64,000 nucleotides of DNA. It comes from a bacterium. GTDB taxonomy: Bacteria > UBP6 > UBA1177. The notes under the pieces were generated by a model. The model made no database searches. It had not been told where the DNA came from and worked only from the letters and a program-made list of their open reading frames with translations. Location: positions 1 through 64,000 of the forward strand of contig JAFYIZ010000028.1 of assembly GCA_017538365.1 (NCBI GenBank). The letters are read 5' to 3'. Made by a program: the position numbers and the translations under genes. Below are positions 37,697-46,013 of this stretch, piece after piece; the first letter of the stretch is position 1, and every line of letters begins with the position of its first letter.

Positions 37697-39280
37697 CTAT
37701 TGACTTTGGATGTTGTACTTTTCAATAATGCAGTTGTGAACTTTTGTATCTTTGTCGTAATTGACTCCGACAAGAAGCAGGTTGTCCAGATAATTTTCGA
37801 AAACTTTCGGATAATTTTTGTTTTTGATCTGCTTTATTGCCGTGTCTGCATCATGATTGCATTTTAGCTCGATAATCATTGCAGGATCTTTTTTGTCGAG
37901 CGGAATGAAACCGATATCTGCAAAACCGTAACCTGACGGAAGTTCCTGAATTATCGTGTATTTTGTGCGTGCTGTGTAAAATGCCAGCATAATCGCAGCT
38001 TGCAGCGATGCCTCGCGGTTATAATTTTTAAGGCTTGAAACTTCAGAATGGGCACTATCCAGAGCAGCCGCAACTTCATCAGCCGCACCATCCTGCACAA
38101 GTCTGAGTAATTCTTCTGAATCCTTAATCATTTCAGCTATTTTTGAGAAATTTTCCGCCACTTTTATAGCTTTTTCCCACTCTTGCCTGATTTCTTTATT
38201 CGGAATACGGCAGGTTCTATTGTCGGAATTATAATTCAGATAGCCGAGATGAATAAGGTATGCAAGAACGTTGTCTTTAGTATTTATTTTATCCAATGAG
38301 TTTTCAAAATCTTCAACATCAGCTCTGATTTCTCTTCCGGCAAGCATGTCGGCAATCGCGCTTTTCGTGCCGTCGAAATCTAATCTGATATAATCTGAAA
38401 CAACTTCATAAGAGCCGGTTGCATTCCAATAGTTCGCATATCTTCTCCGCATCATAGCTTCGACAACGGAATTAGGGTTGTAAATATCAAATTCACCGAT
38501 TTCGTAACCGTCGTACCAGTTTTCACACTCTTCAAAACTCATGCTGTATTTGTTGCAGAGAGATTCCGTTTCTTCTTTCGTGAATCCGAAAAATTCGGCA
38601 CTCCAAGCAGGCGCAAGCATTGTATATTCTTTAAAATTGTTGAGTTTAGACTGCACTCTGTCCCGCTGAATCGGAAGAATGCCGGTGAGATATGCAAGGG
38701 CGATTGCAGGAGAAAGTTCGTTGTTCTTAAACAGGGAATTTAAGAAGGAACGGTATTCTTCAAGAAGGGCATCATTCTGGCGTTCTCTAATCAAAGTGTC
38801 ATATTCATCAATGATTATAATGAATTGAGTTTTTGTCTGTTTGAAAACTTTTATTATCAGATCTGCAACGGAATCTTTTTCTGAAAATTTTATGTCAGGA
38901 AATTCATCTTTGAAATCTTCAATAAATTTGTCTCTAAGATTTTTCAAGACATTGTTTCTGTTTTCCGTCATATTGAAAATAGCACCGAAATCGACAGTCA
39001 GAACATTGAATTTGTTAAGATTTTCTTCAAAACACGGATCGTTGGCGATTTTCAGATTTGAAAACATTTCCCTGGAATCGCAGCCTTTTGAAAAATAGGC
39101 TTTCATCATATTGCCGATCATTGATTTCCCGAAACGGCGCGGTCTCGAAACGCACATAAAACATTGCTCTGTGTTCAACAACCTGCTGATTCTGCTGATA
39201 AACATTGATTTATCAACGAAAATTTCAGAGTTGACAGCCTTTTTAAAATTCTCATTTCCAGGATTAATGTAAATTCCCAT
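37697..39280 (-). CDS. AAA-ATPase-like protein with C-terminal PD-(D/E)XK nuclease domain
   Basis: The 527-residue protein matches the AAA-ATPase-like/DUF1703 family. It opens with the typical NFKKAVNSEIFVDKSMFI. The P-loop is SRPRRFGKSM, and Walker B is IIIIDEYDTLI. The C-terminus has the nuclease-fold core (GFADIGFIPL, then MIIELKCN). The family is abundant and often multicopy in gut and anaerobic bacteria. Its function is not established. GGAGG precedes the ATG. It ends 10 bp before the subtilase start on the same strand, so read-through is possible. Confidence 0.9.
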   Translation of the reverse strand: MGIYINPGNENFKKAVNSEIFVDKSMFISRISRLLNTEQCFMCVSRPRRFGKSMIGNMMKAYFSKGCDSREMFSNLKIANDPCFEENLNKFNVLTVDFGAIFNMTENRNNVLKNLRDKFIEDFKDEFPDIKFSEKDSVADLIIKVFKQTKTQFIIIIDEYDTLIRERQNDALLEEYRSFLNSLFKNNELSPAIALAYLTGILPIQRDRVQSKLNNFKEYTMLAPAWSAEFFGFTKEETESLCNKYSMSFEECENWYDGYEIGEFDIYNPNSVVEAMMRRRYANYWNATGSYEVVSDYIRLDFDGTKSAIADMLAGREIRADVEDFENSLDKINTKDNVLAYLIHLGYLNYNSDNRTCRIPNKEIRQEWEKAIKVAENFSKIAEMIKDSEELLRLVQDGAADEVAAALDSAHSEVSSLKNYNREASLQAAIMLAFYTARTKYTIIQELPSGYGFADIGFIPLDKKDPAMIIELKCNHDADTAIKQIKNKNYPKVFENYLDNLLLVGVNYDKDTKVHNCIIEKYNIQSQ

Positions 39281-39308
39281 GTTACCTCCACGCGGTCAAA
39301 ACCGCCAT

Positions 39309-39314
39309 ATTATA
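39309..39314 (-). promoter_or_regulatory. -10 element of the AAA-ATPase promoter
   Basis: TATAAT on the minus strand lies within AATTGAGTATAATATGGCGG and is followed by TTTTG. No -35 match is visible at 16-18 bp. The block is very similar to the one at 61534-61549, which also lacks a -35, so both may depend on an activator or an extended element. Confidence 0.4.
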
Positions 39315-39346
39315 CTCAATTTTTTATAAAATGCGAGTCGTTTTCC

Positions 39347-39374
39347 TTGCTAAAACAAATTCATGTCTTATACT
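39347..39374 (+). promoter_or_regulatory. Promoter for pta
   Basis: TTGCTA (39347-39352), a 16-bp spacer and TATACT (39369-39374) are followed directly by CGCCGC. A second possible -35 (TTGACT near 39402) has no good -10. This would be divergent from the AAA-ATPase promoter. Confidence 0.6.
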
Positions 39375-39446
39375 CGCCGCAAAAATAAGTTCTTTTACTT
39401 TTGACTGTTTGCTATCTTTTTAATAACTTTTTTAAAGGAGAAAAAA

Positions 39447-40442
39447 ATGAATTTTATTGAATCCTTGCGTGAAAAGGCAATCAAAGTACAGAAAACGATA
39501 GTTCTTCCGGAAGGAACCGAACCGAGAACTCTCAAGGCGACACAGATCATTCTTGAGCAGAAGATCGCGAAACCGATCCTCATCGGCAACCCCGAAAAGA
39601 TCAACGCAGCTGCAAAGGAACTCGGCGTAAAAATCGACGGTGCAAGAATAGTTGATCCGGTAAACAGCGAATATTACGAAGATTTCGTCAACACTTTCTA
39701 TGAAATGAGAAAGGCGAAAGGCGTTGATATGGACAAAGCTCGCAAAATGATGGCTGACGAAGTTTACTTCGCAACGATGATGGTCAAAAAAGACGTTGCT
39801 GACGGTCTCGTAAGCGGTGCCATCCATTCAACAGGCGACACGATCCGTCCGGCACTCCAGATCATCAAGACGAAACCCGGAATCAAATCGGTCTCCAGCG
39901 CATTCGTTATGATAGTTCCCAACTGCGAGCTCGGCAGCAACGGAATGTTCCTTTTCGGTGACTGTGCAGTCAACCCGAATCCGACATCAGCTGAACTTGC
40001 AGAGAGCGCGATCCTTACCGCTCAGACGGCAAAATCATTCTGCGACATGGATCCGAAAGTCGCTCTTCTCAGCTTCTCGACCTACGGCAGCGCAAAACAC
40101 GAATTCGTAGACAAAGTAGTCGAAGCAGTAAAAATCGTTCACGAAACAGCTCCCGACCTCAAGGCTGACGGCGAGATCCAGGCTGATGCAGCTATGGTTG
40201 CAAGCGTAGGCAAGACAAAATGTCCCAACAGCCCGATCGCAGGACAGGCAAACGTCATGATCTTCCCCGACCTTCAGAGCGGAAACATCGGCTACAAACT
40301 CGTTCAGAGACTTGCGAAAGCAGAAGCAGTCGGTCCTTTCCTTCAGGGCATCGCGAAACCTGTCAACGACCTCTCGAGAGGCTGCTCGGTAGATGATATC
40401 GTAAACGTAGTCGCTGCAACTGCGATCCAGGCTGCAAACTAA
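39447..40442 (+). CDS. pta: Phosphate acetyltransferase
   Basis: This is the 331-residue short form of phosphotransacetylase: TIVLPEGTEPRTLKAT at the start, ADGLVSGAIHSTGDTIRPALQI, DCAVNPNPTSAELAE and NVMIFPDLQSGNIGYKL. It interconverts acetyl-CoA and acetyl-phosphate; with acetate kinase (not in the window) this yields ATP in fermentation. Strongly biased codon use and a clean AAAGGAG suggest high expression. murJ follows after 7 bp. Confidence 0.96.
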   Translation: MNFIESLREKAIKVQKTIVLPEGTEPRTLKATQIILEQKIAKPILIGNPEKINAAAKELGVKIDGARIVDPVNSEYYEDFVNTFYEMRKAKGVDMDKARKMMADEVYFATMMVKKDVADGLVSGAIHSTGDTIRPALQIIKTKPGIKSVSSAFVMIVPNCELGSNGMFLFGDCAVNPNPTSAELAESAILTAQTAKSFCDMDPKVALLSFSTYGSAKHEFVDKVVEAVKIVHETAPDLKADGEIQADAAMVASVGKTKCPNSPIAGQANVMIFPDLQSGNIGYKLVQRLAKAEAVGPFLQGIAKPVNDLSRGCSVDDIVNVVAATAIQAAN

Positions 40443-40449
40443 GTCTTTT

Positions 40450-42024
40450 ATGACTCAAAAAACTCCTTCCATATTCAAAAAAAGTTCTGGTTTAGCGATT
40501 CTTACAGTAATTTCGCGTGTTTTAGGTTTGGTGCGAGAATCTGTCACGGCAGCTTTTTTAGGGACGGGGGCTCTGGCTGACGCTTTTGCTGTCGCTTTCA
40601 CAATCCCAAATGTTGTGCGGAGGCTTTTCGCCGACGGAGTCATTTCATCGGCTTTCATTCCGCGCTTCAAAGGGCTTCTCGCCGAAAATAAAAGGGGTGA
40701 GGCTGCCGAATTTCTGAGTGCGCTTTTCACGCTTGCGAGCCTTGTTTCGTTTGTTTTTGTCACGCTTGCATTCGTTTTTTCGGGCGGCATAACGGCGGTT
40801 TTAGCCCCTACGCTTGAAGAAAACGCGGCGGCAGAGGCTGCGCTTCTTGCGAAAATAATGTTTCCTTACGTTTTTTTCATTTCGCTTGCAGCTCTCACGC
40901 AGAGTGTCCTCAACAGTTCAGGTATCTTCAGACCGAGCGGGGCTTCTCCGATAGTTTTCAATATCGTATTTATCACGCTTGCATTTCTCCTTGCGCCTCT
41001 TACCGAAAATCCGGCACGTGCACTTGCTGCTGGAGTTTTTGCAGGGGGATTTTTGCAGCTTGTGATACAGCTTCCTTTCATGGCGAAAACACTTTTCCGC
41101 TTCACTTTTACGAACCTGAAAAAAGCGTTCGCGAACCCGAATATCGCAAAATCGGGAAAGATGATTTTAGCGACTCTTTTCGGAACGGGTGCCTACCAGA
41201 TAAACATTCTTCTAACCACCAATTTTGCAAGCAAAGCGGGCGTCGGAGTAGTCAGCAGTCTCCGTTTTTCGGCGCGAATCGAAGAGCTTATCCTCGGAAT
41301 TTTCGTCGTTTCGCTGAGCACGGTGATTCTTCCCGAACTTGTTGAAAACGCGAAGAGCCAAAACAATACTGCTCTGGAAAAAAATCTCTCGTCGGCTTTG
41401 AATTTTGTCGCATTCGTCTCGATCCCGGCTGTTCTTTTCACTATTTTCAATTCCGATGAAATGGTGAAACTCCTTTTCGGTTTCGGAAAATTCGACGGAA
41501 CATCTGTCTCGCTTACTTCCGATGCGCTGAGGTTCCGCATTGCAGGGCTCTTTTTCATTGCAATTTCAAGAATCATGATTTCGCTTTTTTACGCATTGGA
41601 AAATACGGTTGTTCCGATTGTTGCAGGTCTTACCTCAATCGTCGTTAATTTTGCGGCGGCATACTTTTTAGTCGGTTCTCTTGCAGGCGGCGGTATAGCA
41701 CTCGCTTCGGCAATAGCTGCTTTTTCATGTGCTGCAATACTTTTCGGCAGCTACTTTTTCTTTTTAAAAGGAAACCTGAAACTCGGGAAAGTTTTTGTTT
41801 ATTTTTTTAAAATTTCAATAATTTCAGCGATTTCTGTTTTACCTTTGTTCTTTTTAAAAAATCATATTTACGCTTTTTTTGACACAGTTTTCAAAACCGG
41901 CAAAATAAGCGAAATGTGTTCTTTTTCAGTAACGGCAGTTGTTTTTATGATGATTTTTGCCGGAATATCGGCAGGTTTGAAAGATGAAACGATTGAAACT
42001 ATCAAGGGAATATTCAGAAAATAG
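40450..42024 (+). CDS. murJ: Lipid II flippase MurJ
   Basis: The 524-residue polytopic protein fits MurJ/MviN of the MOP superfamily, with about 14 membrane segments. The conserved N-terminus is SGLAILTVISRVLGLVRESVTAAFLGTG..ADAFAVAFTIPNVVRRLFADG. It also has the inner-cavity stretch SSAFIPRF. It flips lipid II across the inner membrane for peptidoglycan synthesis. No clear ribosome binding site lies in the 7-bp gap after pta, so translation may depend on coupling. Confidence 0.95.
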   Translation: MTQKTPSIFKKSSGLAILTVISRVLGLVRESVTAAFLGTGALADAFAVAFTIPNVVRRLFADGVISSAFIPRFKGLLAENKRGEAAEFLSALFTLASLVSFVFVTLAFVFSGGITAVLAPTLEENAAAEAALLAKIMFPYVFFISLAALTQSVLNSSGIFRPSGASPIVFNIVFITLAFLLAPLTENPARALAAGVFAGGFLQLVIQLPFMAKTLFRFTFTNLKKAFANPNIAKSGKMILATLFGTGAYQINILLTTNFASKAGVGVVSSLRFSARIEELILGIFVVSLSTVILPELVENAKSQNNTALEKNLSSALNFVAFVSIPAVLFTIFNSDEMVKLLFGFGKFDGTSVSLTSDALRFRIAGLFFIAISRIMISLFYALENTVVPIVAGLTSIVVNFAAAYFLVGSLAGGGIALASAIAAFSCAAILFGSYFFFLKGNLKLGKVFVYFFKISIISAISVLPLFFLKNHIYAFFDTVFKTGKISEMCSFSVTAVVFMMIFAGISAGLKDETIETIKGIFRK

Positions 42025-42034
42025 AGGTGAAATC

Positions 42035-43144
42035 ATGAAAAAAAGTCTGTTTTTGGTTCTGTTGAGTGCGGCATTTTTGACGGCGGCGCTTTTTGCTGAT
42101 GATGAAGCAGCTCAAACTGCTCCGCAGAATGAAGAAGCTCCTTCGGAAGAGGTGAAAGCTGAATCTCAGAATGAACCGGCAGCAGTTGAAGCTGCGCCTC
42201 AAGAGGCAAAAGTGGAAGAAAATGCTGAGCCTCAGAGTGAATCCGCACCTGCAAAAGATAATGAACTCGAAGCCGGGGAAGCTGCTGCAATACAGAGTGG
42301 ATCCTCATCAGAGGTCGTAGAAATCGAAGTTGTCGAGAATGAGGGAAAGTTTATCTTTTCGGCCCGTTCTTTGGACAAAATGACTTGGAGCGAAGCTCAG
42401 GATTACTGCAAAAAACTCGATTCGTGGGGTGAAACGTGGCGTCTTCCGAATATTGACGAACTCAGAGAGCTTGTCCGCAACTGTCCTGCGACTGAATCTG
42501 GAGGGAGCTGCCGCGTGAGTGAGGAAGGTAACTGTATTGCTGGAAACTGCTCAAGTCCCAAAAATTCATGTACTTGCGAGAGAAAACCGAAAAACAGGGG
42601 TTTTTACAGCATGTTCGGAGATGCGGATTACATCGGACTCTGGTCCGGAACAACGCTTTCAGATGACGATAAAAAGGCATGGGGAACAGTTTTTTACAGC
42701 GGAATGATCGGAAGCGTCGGAAAAGAGGCGAAACTCTATGCAAGATGCGTTGCAAGGTCGGATCAGAATTTTTTAACGGAAGAGAAGGATAAAAACAAAA
42801 CTGACAAAAAGGATGAAAAAGCTGACAAAAAACTCGAATCCGGACTCAGTGACAAAGATATAAATGAGCAGTTTGACAAAAAGATGAAAGATTTTTCCCT
42901 CTGCATTTACAAGGGAAGTCGCGAAGACAAGGATATGACACACGGAAGAGTCACTATCGACTACATAATTTCTCCGACGGGTGAGGTTATATATTCCGGT
43001 GTGCAGATGAGCACTTTCGGCAATCTGACTGTTGAAAACTGCGTCGCGAACATGGTAAAAGAGATGAAATTTCCCGCTCCGAAGCACGGTGCAACGGTTA
43101 GTGCAGCTCATTCGATCCTTTTCTTTGTAAAAAGAAATAAATAG
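42035..43144 (+). CDS. Exported protein: Lcl/DUF1566-like domain fused to AgmX/PglI-type C-terminal domain
   Basis: The 369-residue product has a signal peptide (KKSLFLVLLSAAFLTAALFA) and a Glu/Ala/Pro-rich linker. A DUF1566/Lcl-type domain follows (MTWSEAQDYCKKLD, WRLPNIDELRELV, YIGLWSGTT, ARCVAR) with a Cys-rich insert (six Cys between about 150 and 190). After a Lys/Asp-rich linker comes an AgmX/PglI C-terminal domain (CIYKG...HGRVTIDYIISPTGEV...VENCVANMVKEMKFPAP). AgmX/PglI domains are TonB-like and are known from gliding motility proteins. I start at ATG 42035, where the signal begins, behind AGAGG. Confidence 0.78.
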   Translation: MKKSLFLVLLSAAFLTAALFADDEAAQTAPQNEEAPSEEVKAESQNEPAAVEAAPQEAKVEENAEPQSESAPAKDNELEAGEAAAIQSGSSSEVVEIEVVENEGKFIFSARSLDKMTWSEAQDYCKKLDSWGETWRLPNIDELRELVRNCPATESGGSCRVSEEGNCIAGNCSSPKNSCTCERKPKNRGFYSMFGDADYIGLWSGTTLSDDDKKAWGTVFYSGMIGSVGKEAKLYARCVARSDQNFLTEEKDKNKTDKKDEKADKKLESGLSDKDINEQFDKKMKDFSLCIYKGSREDKDMTHGRVTIDYIISPTGEVIYSGVQMSTFGNLTVENCVANMVKEMKFPAPKHGATVSAAHSILFFVKRNK

Positions 43145-43168
43145 CATCATTAGGTCTTACGATTTTTC

Positions 43169-43196
43169 TGGAAATTTCCGGCGATATTCCTAAAAT
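43169..43196 (+). promoter_or_regulatory. Candidate promoter for the AgmX-like gene at 43239
   Basis: A weak TGGAAA (43169-43174), a 16-bp spacer and TAAAAT (43191-43196) are followed by AGCGCG and eight T, the same layout as the smpB promoter. Confidence 0.45.
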
Positions 43197-43238
43197 AGCG
43201 CGTTTTTTTTGATTAAGGTCTTTATTAAAGAGGTAAAA

Positions 43239-43967
43239 ATGAAAAAAGTTCTCGTTATTGTTACTGTAATTGTAATAATCGCACTCTTTGCATCCTACAA
43301 ATGCAGCAGAAGCAGAGGTGCTGAAAATGTTGAAACGACGCCGGCAACTGTTGCAGAACCTGAACCGGCTCCGGCAGTTGAAGAGGCTCCTGCTCAGAAT
43401 GAAGAGCCGTCTGAAGAAGTAAAGGAAGAACCGGCTCCGGCTAAGAATGAAGAACCTGCCGCAGCTCCCGAAAAAGAACCTAAAAAAGAAGTCAGAAAGG
43501 CAAAACCGGCTGCGGAAAAGGCTGAGAAAGCAGAAAAAATGGAAAAACCTGCCGCTGAAAAAGAAACTCCGAAGGCTCAGCCCGTTGAAAAGAAACCGGT
43601 CGAGAGAGAGGAAAAACCTGTTCCGGGAAGTCCGTCACCGGCTTTGAACAATAATCGTGAACCGGCAGATGCAAACATTGATTCAGCAGGCGTAATGAAA
43701 GTTATAAGCGTAAGCCGTGCTGCCATCAAAAGATGCTACGACAAGGCTTTGATATCAAATCCGCAGCTTAAAGGAAAAATGTCTGTAAAAATTGTGATCA
43801 ACCAGCAGGGAAGAGTTGACAAAACCGAAATCGTCGATGACACGCTGCATGATGCCGAAGTTGCAAAGTGCGTTAAAGGCGTTATCGGCAGACTCCGCTT
43901 CCCGAAACCGGCAGAAGGCTCGGCTACAGTTACTTTCCCGTTCTCTTTCGATCCGAAAAATCAATAA
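43239..43967 (+). CDS. Membrane-anchored AgmX/PglI-type TonB-like protein
   Basis: The 242-residue protein has a short N-terminus and one membrane segment (VLVIVTVIVIIALFASY). A Pro/Glu/Lys/Ala-rich linker (about 30-150) should span the periplasm, and the AgmX/PglI C-terminal domain follows: AAIKRCYDKALISNPQLKGKMSVKIVIN, then a second Cys in VAKCVKG and LRFPKPAEGSATVTFPF. Layout and linker resemble TonB energy-coupling proteins. Its ExbB/ExbD partner could include ExbD at 3450-3860, which is inference only. ATG 43239 is chosen because GAGG lies just upstream and the hydrophobic core starts there. Confidence 0.8.
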   Translation: MKKVLVIVTVIVIIALFASYKCSRSRGAENVETTPATVAEPEPAPAVEEAPAQNEEPSEEVKEEPAPAKNEEPAAAPEKEPKKEVRKAKPAAEKAEKAEKMEKPAAEKETPKAQPVEKKPVEREEKPVPGSPSPALNNNREPADANIDSAGVMKVISVSRAAIKRCYDKALISNPQLKGKMSVKIVINQQGRVDKTEIVDDTLHDAEVAKCVKGVIGRLRFPKPAEGSATVTFPFSFDPKNQ

Positions 43968-44001
43968 ATCAGCGTAAATATTCCCAATTACAAAAAATCG
44001 G

Positions 44002-44029
44002 TTGATAATATTCCGAAAAGATTTAAAAT
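44002..44029 (+). promoter_or_regulatory. Promoter for the lipoprotein at 44067
   Basis: TTGATA (44002-44007), a 16-bp spacer and TAAAAT (44024-44029). The downstream leader is T-rich and ends in GCGGAG, the ribosome binding site. Confidence 0.55.
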
Positions 44030-44066
44030 AGAAAGGTTGTTTTGTGTTTTTTTGCGGAGAATGAAA

Positions 44067-45113
44067 ATGCGTAAATTCTTCTTTTTATTTTTGGTCTTAA
44101 TGTTGGTTTCATGCACAGGCGTTGCTGTGCAGCGGCTGATTCCGGTCGCTGATGAAACTCCTGATGAAGGTGTCGCTGAAAACGACAGCCCCGAAATTCA
44201 GGATTCCGATCCGGCAGAACCGACGGAAAATGTTCCCGACGATACTGAAAATCCGATAGTTGACGATAACAATCCTACCGAACCGGCAGACGAAGATCAT
44301 GAGGTTTCGCCTGACGCAGAGCCTGCTGACGATGAGCCGGCTGAAAACGATATTGAAAATCCGATTCCTGACGAAGAGCCGGATGAAGAACCGCCTGTCT
44401 GCGGCGAAATTTTCAACGGATCAAACTGCTTCAGGGCATCATGCGAGACTGATGCCGACTGCTGCGAAGCCGATCTTTGTGTCGCAACTGACGGCTGTGG
44501 TGGCGCGAAAGTTTGCAGAAACGCATTCTTTAAAGAAAATTTTGATTCATATATTGCCGGAAGTTTCCCAACAGAAGGTCCTTGGACTTTGAAGTATTAC
44601 GGTGCCGGAGACAACTATCAGATAGTTACCTCCGAAAAATCCGTATCACCTGAAAACAGTATGCGTCTTCTTGGCAATAAGATGAAGAACTTTTCTGCGA
44701 TTATGGCAGCTGATTTGCCGCAGGTTCCAGATGTAATCAATGTCGAGTTGAAAATGAACGCTGAAGGCGATGATGTTTCTTTTGCCCTTTGTTCATTTGC
44801 ACATGCAGATAATAAGACAAACTGGGGTGATATGTACTTGAAAGTCGAGTTCGCTGACGGAAAAATCCGTTATCAGATTCCGGAATGGACAGTTTACGAT
44901 GTCGCGCCTTCTTATGAACCGAACCAGTGGTACAAACTCCGCGTGAAAATGAATCAGCCGGCGAAAACAGTTTCTGTCTGGGTCGATGACGAGCTGAAAG
45001 TCAGCAATCAGGCATTCAATCTTGATTCGTGGTCACTTGACAATATCTGTCTTGCGTCGAACAAAAATTATAAGAAAGTGTGGTTCGACGATATCTTTGT
45101 CTGGGCTGAATAA
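44067..45113 (+). CDS. Lipoprotein with acidic linker, Cys-rich motif and concanavalin-like domain
   Basis: The 348-residue protein has a lipobox (LVLMLVSC), about 90 residues rich in Asp, Glu and Pro, and a Cys-rich motif (CETDADCCEADLCVATDGC). The last 190 residues look like a LamG/concanavalin-type jelly roll (FDSYIAGSFP...WTLKYYG, YEPNQWYKLRVKMN, VWVDDELKVSN, VWFDDIFVW). Such domains often bind glycans, but no catalytic residues can be named. ATG 44067 is chosen over 44061 because GGAG at 44055-44058 then has normal spacing. Confidence 0.75.
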   Translation: MRKFFFLFLVLMLVSCTGVAVQRLIPVADETPDEGVAENDSPEIQDSDPAEPTENVPDDTENPIVDDNNPTEPADEDHEVSPDAEPADDEPAENDIENPIPDEEPDEEPPVCGEIFNGSNCFRASCETDADCCEADLCVATDGCGGAKVCRNAFFKENFDSYIAGSFPTEGPWTLKYYGAGDNYQIVTSEKSVSPENSMRLLGNKMKNFSAIMAADLPQVPDVINVELKMNAEGDDVSFALCSFAHADNKTNWGDMYLKVEFADGKIRYQIPEWTVYDVAPSYEPNQWYKLRVKMNQPAKTVSVWVDDELKVSNQAFNLDSWSLDNICLASNKNYKKVWFDDIFVWAE

Positions 45114-45122
45114 TATATTTCT

Positions 45123-46013
45123 TTAATATTTTTCCGCTTTTATCTTTTCAGACAGCGCATTGATGTGAAAAGGCGTTGTTCCGCAGCAGCCGCCGACGAT
45201 CTTAGGGTCATATTTTCTGATTATTTCACTCATTTTTGCAGCAAATTCGTTAGGATTTATTTTGTAGAGAGATTTTCCATCTGTTTTTCCCGGAAGTTCG
45301 GGATTCGGCATGACGATAAGCGGAAGATCTGATATTTTTTTGATGATCTCGATGTCTTCTGAAATAGATACCAGATCTTCGCAGTTGAGCCCGAAAGCAA
45401 AAATATCGTGTTTTGACATTTCGCGGACGATCTCTTCAAACGGTGTTCCTGTGTGTGTAATTCCGTTTTTCCCTGAAATTGAAACTATTGCCGGAATATC
45501 TTTCCTGATTTTTTCTGCTGCCGCAAGTGCCAAATTTAATTGAATAACGTCCAGCATCGTCTCGAAAATGAGCAAGTCGGCCCCTCCTTCTAAAAGAGCT
45601 GATATCTGAAGTGAAAATGCTTCAAAAAGAAGAGTTTTCTTCTGTAATAAGCCCCTTTTATTGAAGATCGGACCTATTGAACCAGCAACGAAGCGAGGTC
45701 TTTCATCTGTTGAAAATCTACTAGCCGCTTTTTTTGCGATCTTAGCCGCTTTTTTTGCACATTTAAAAGCGCTTTCCTCTATTCCGAAATTTTCAACAAA
45801 AGAGATCTGATTAGAGTTGAAAGAGTTCGTTTCGATGACATCGCATCCCGCTTTAAGATAGGCTTCATGCAGCGATTCAACAAGTTTAGGACGTTCTAGT
45901 GAAAGCAGATCTGGCAGGTAAGCGAAAGAATCCTCTGAAAGCAAAATCGAGCCCATTGCTCCGTCAAAAAGGATCGTTTTTTTTGTGTTGAAAAATTCTT
46001 TAAATGAGATCAT
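45123..46013 (-). CDS. Homocysteine S-methyltransferase domain protein (MetH N-terminal domain type)
   Basis: The 296-residue protein is a stand-alone homocysteine methyltransferase barrel: ILFDGAMGSIL at the start, ETNSFNSNQ, and the zinc-binding Cys in GLNC and GGCCGTTPFH. The family transfers a methyl group to homocysteine. The folate-, cobalamin- and activation domains of full MetH are missing, so either they are encoded separately or another methyl donor is used. It overlaps the ThyX-like gene by ATGA. Several conserved positions match MetH (SGKNGITHTGTPFEEIV). Confidence 0.85.
   Translation of the reverse strand: MISFKEFFNTKKTILFDGAMGSILLSEDSFAYLPDLLSLERPKLVESLHEAYLKAGCDVIETNSFNSNQISFVENFGIEESAFKCAKKAAKIAKKAASRFSTDERPRFVAGSIGPIFNKRGLLQKKTLLFEAFSLQISALLEGGADLLIFETMLDVIQLNLALAAAEKIRKDIPAIVSISGKNGITHTGTPFEEIVREMSKHDIFAFGLNCEDLVSISEDIEIIKKISDLPLIVMPNPELPGKTDGKSLYKINPNEFAAKMSEIIRKYDPKIVGGCCGTTPFHINALSEKIKAEKY

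Noticed and set aside
37697-39280. Transposase or integrase
   Set aside because: The P-loop, Walker B and nuclease-fold core fit the AAA-ATPase-like/DUF1703 family; there are no terminal inverted repeats or target duplications.
43165-43185. Terminator after the AgmX fusion gene
   Set aside because: The palindrome GGAAATTTCC is not followed by a T-run and overlaps the -35 region of the next promoter.
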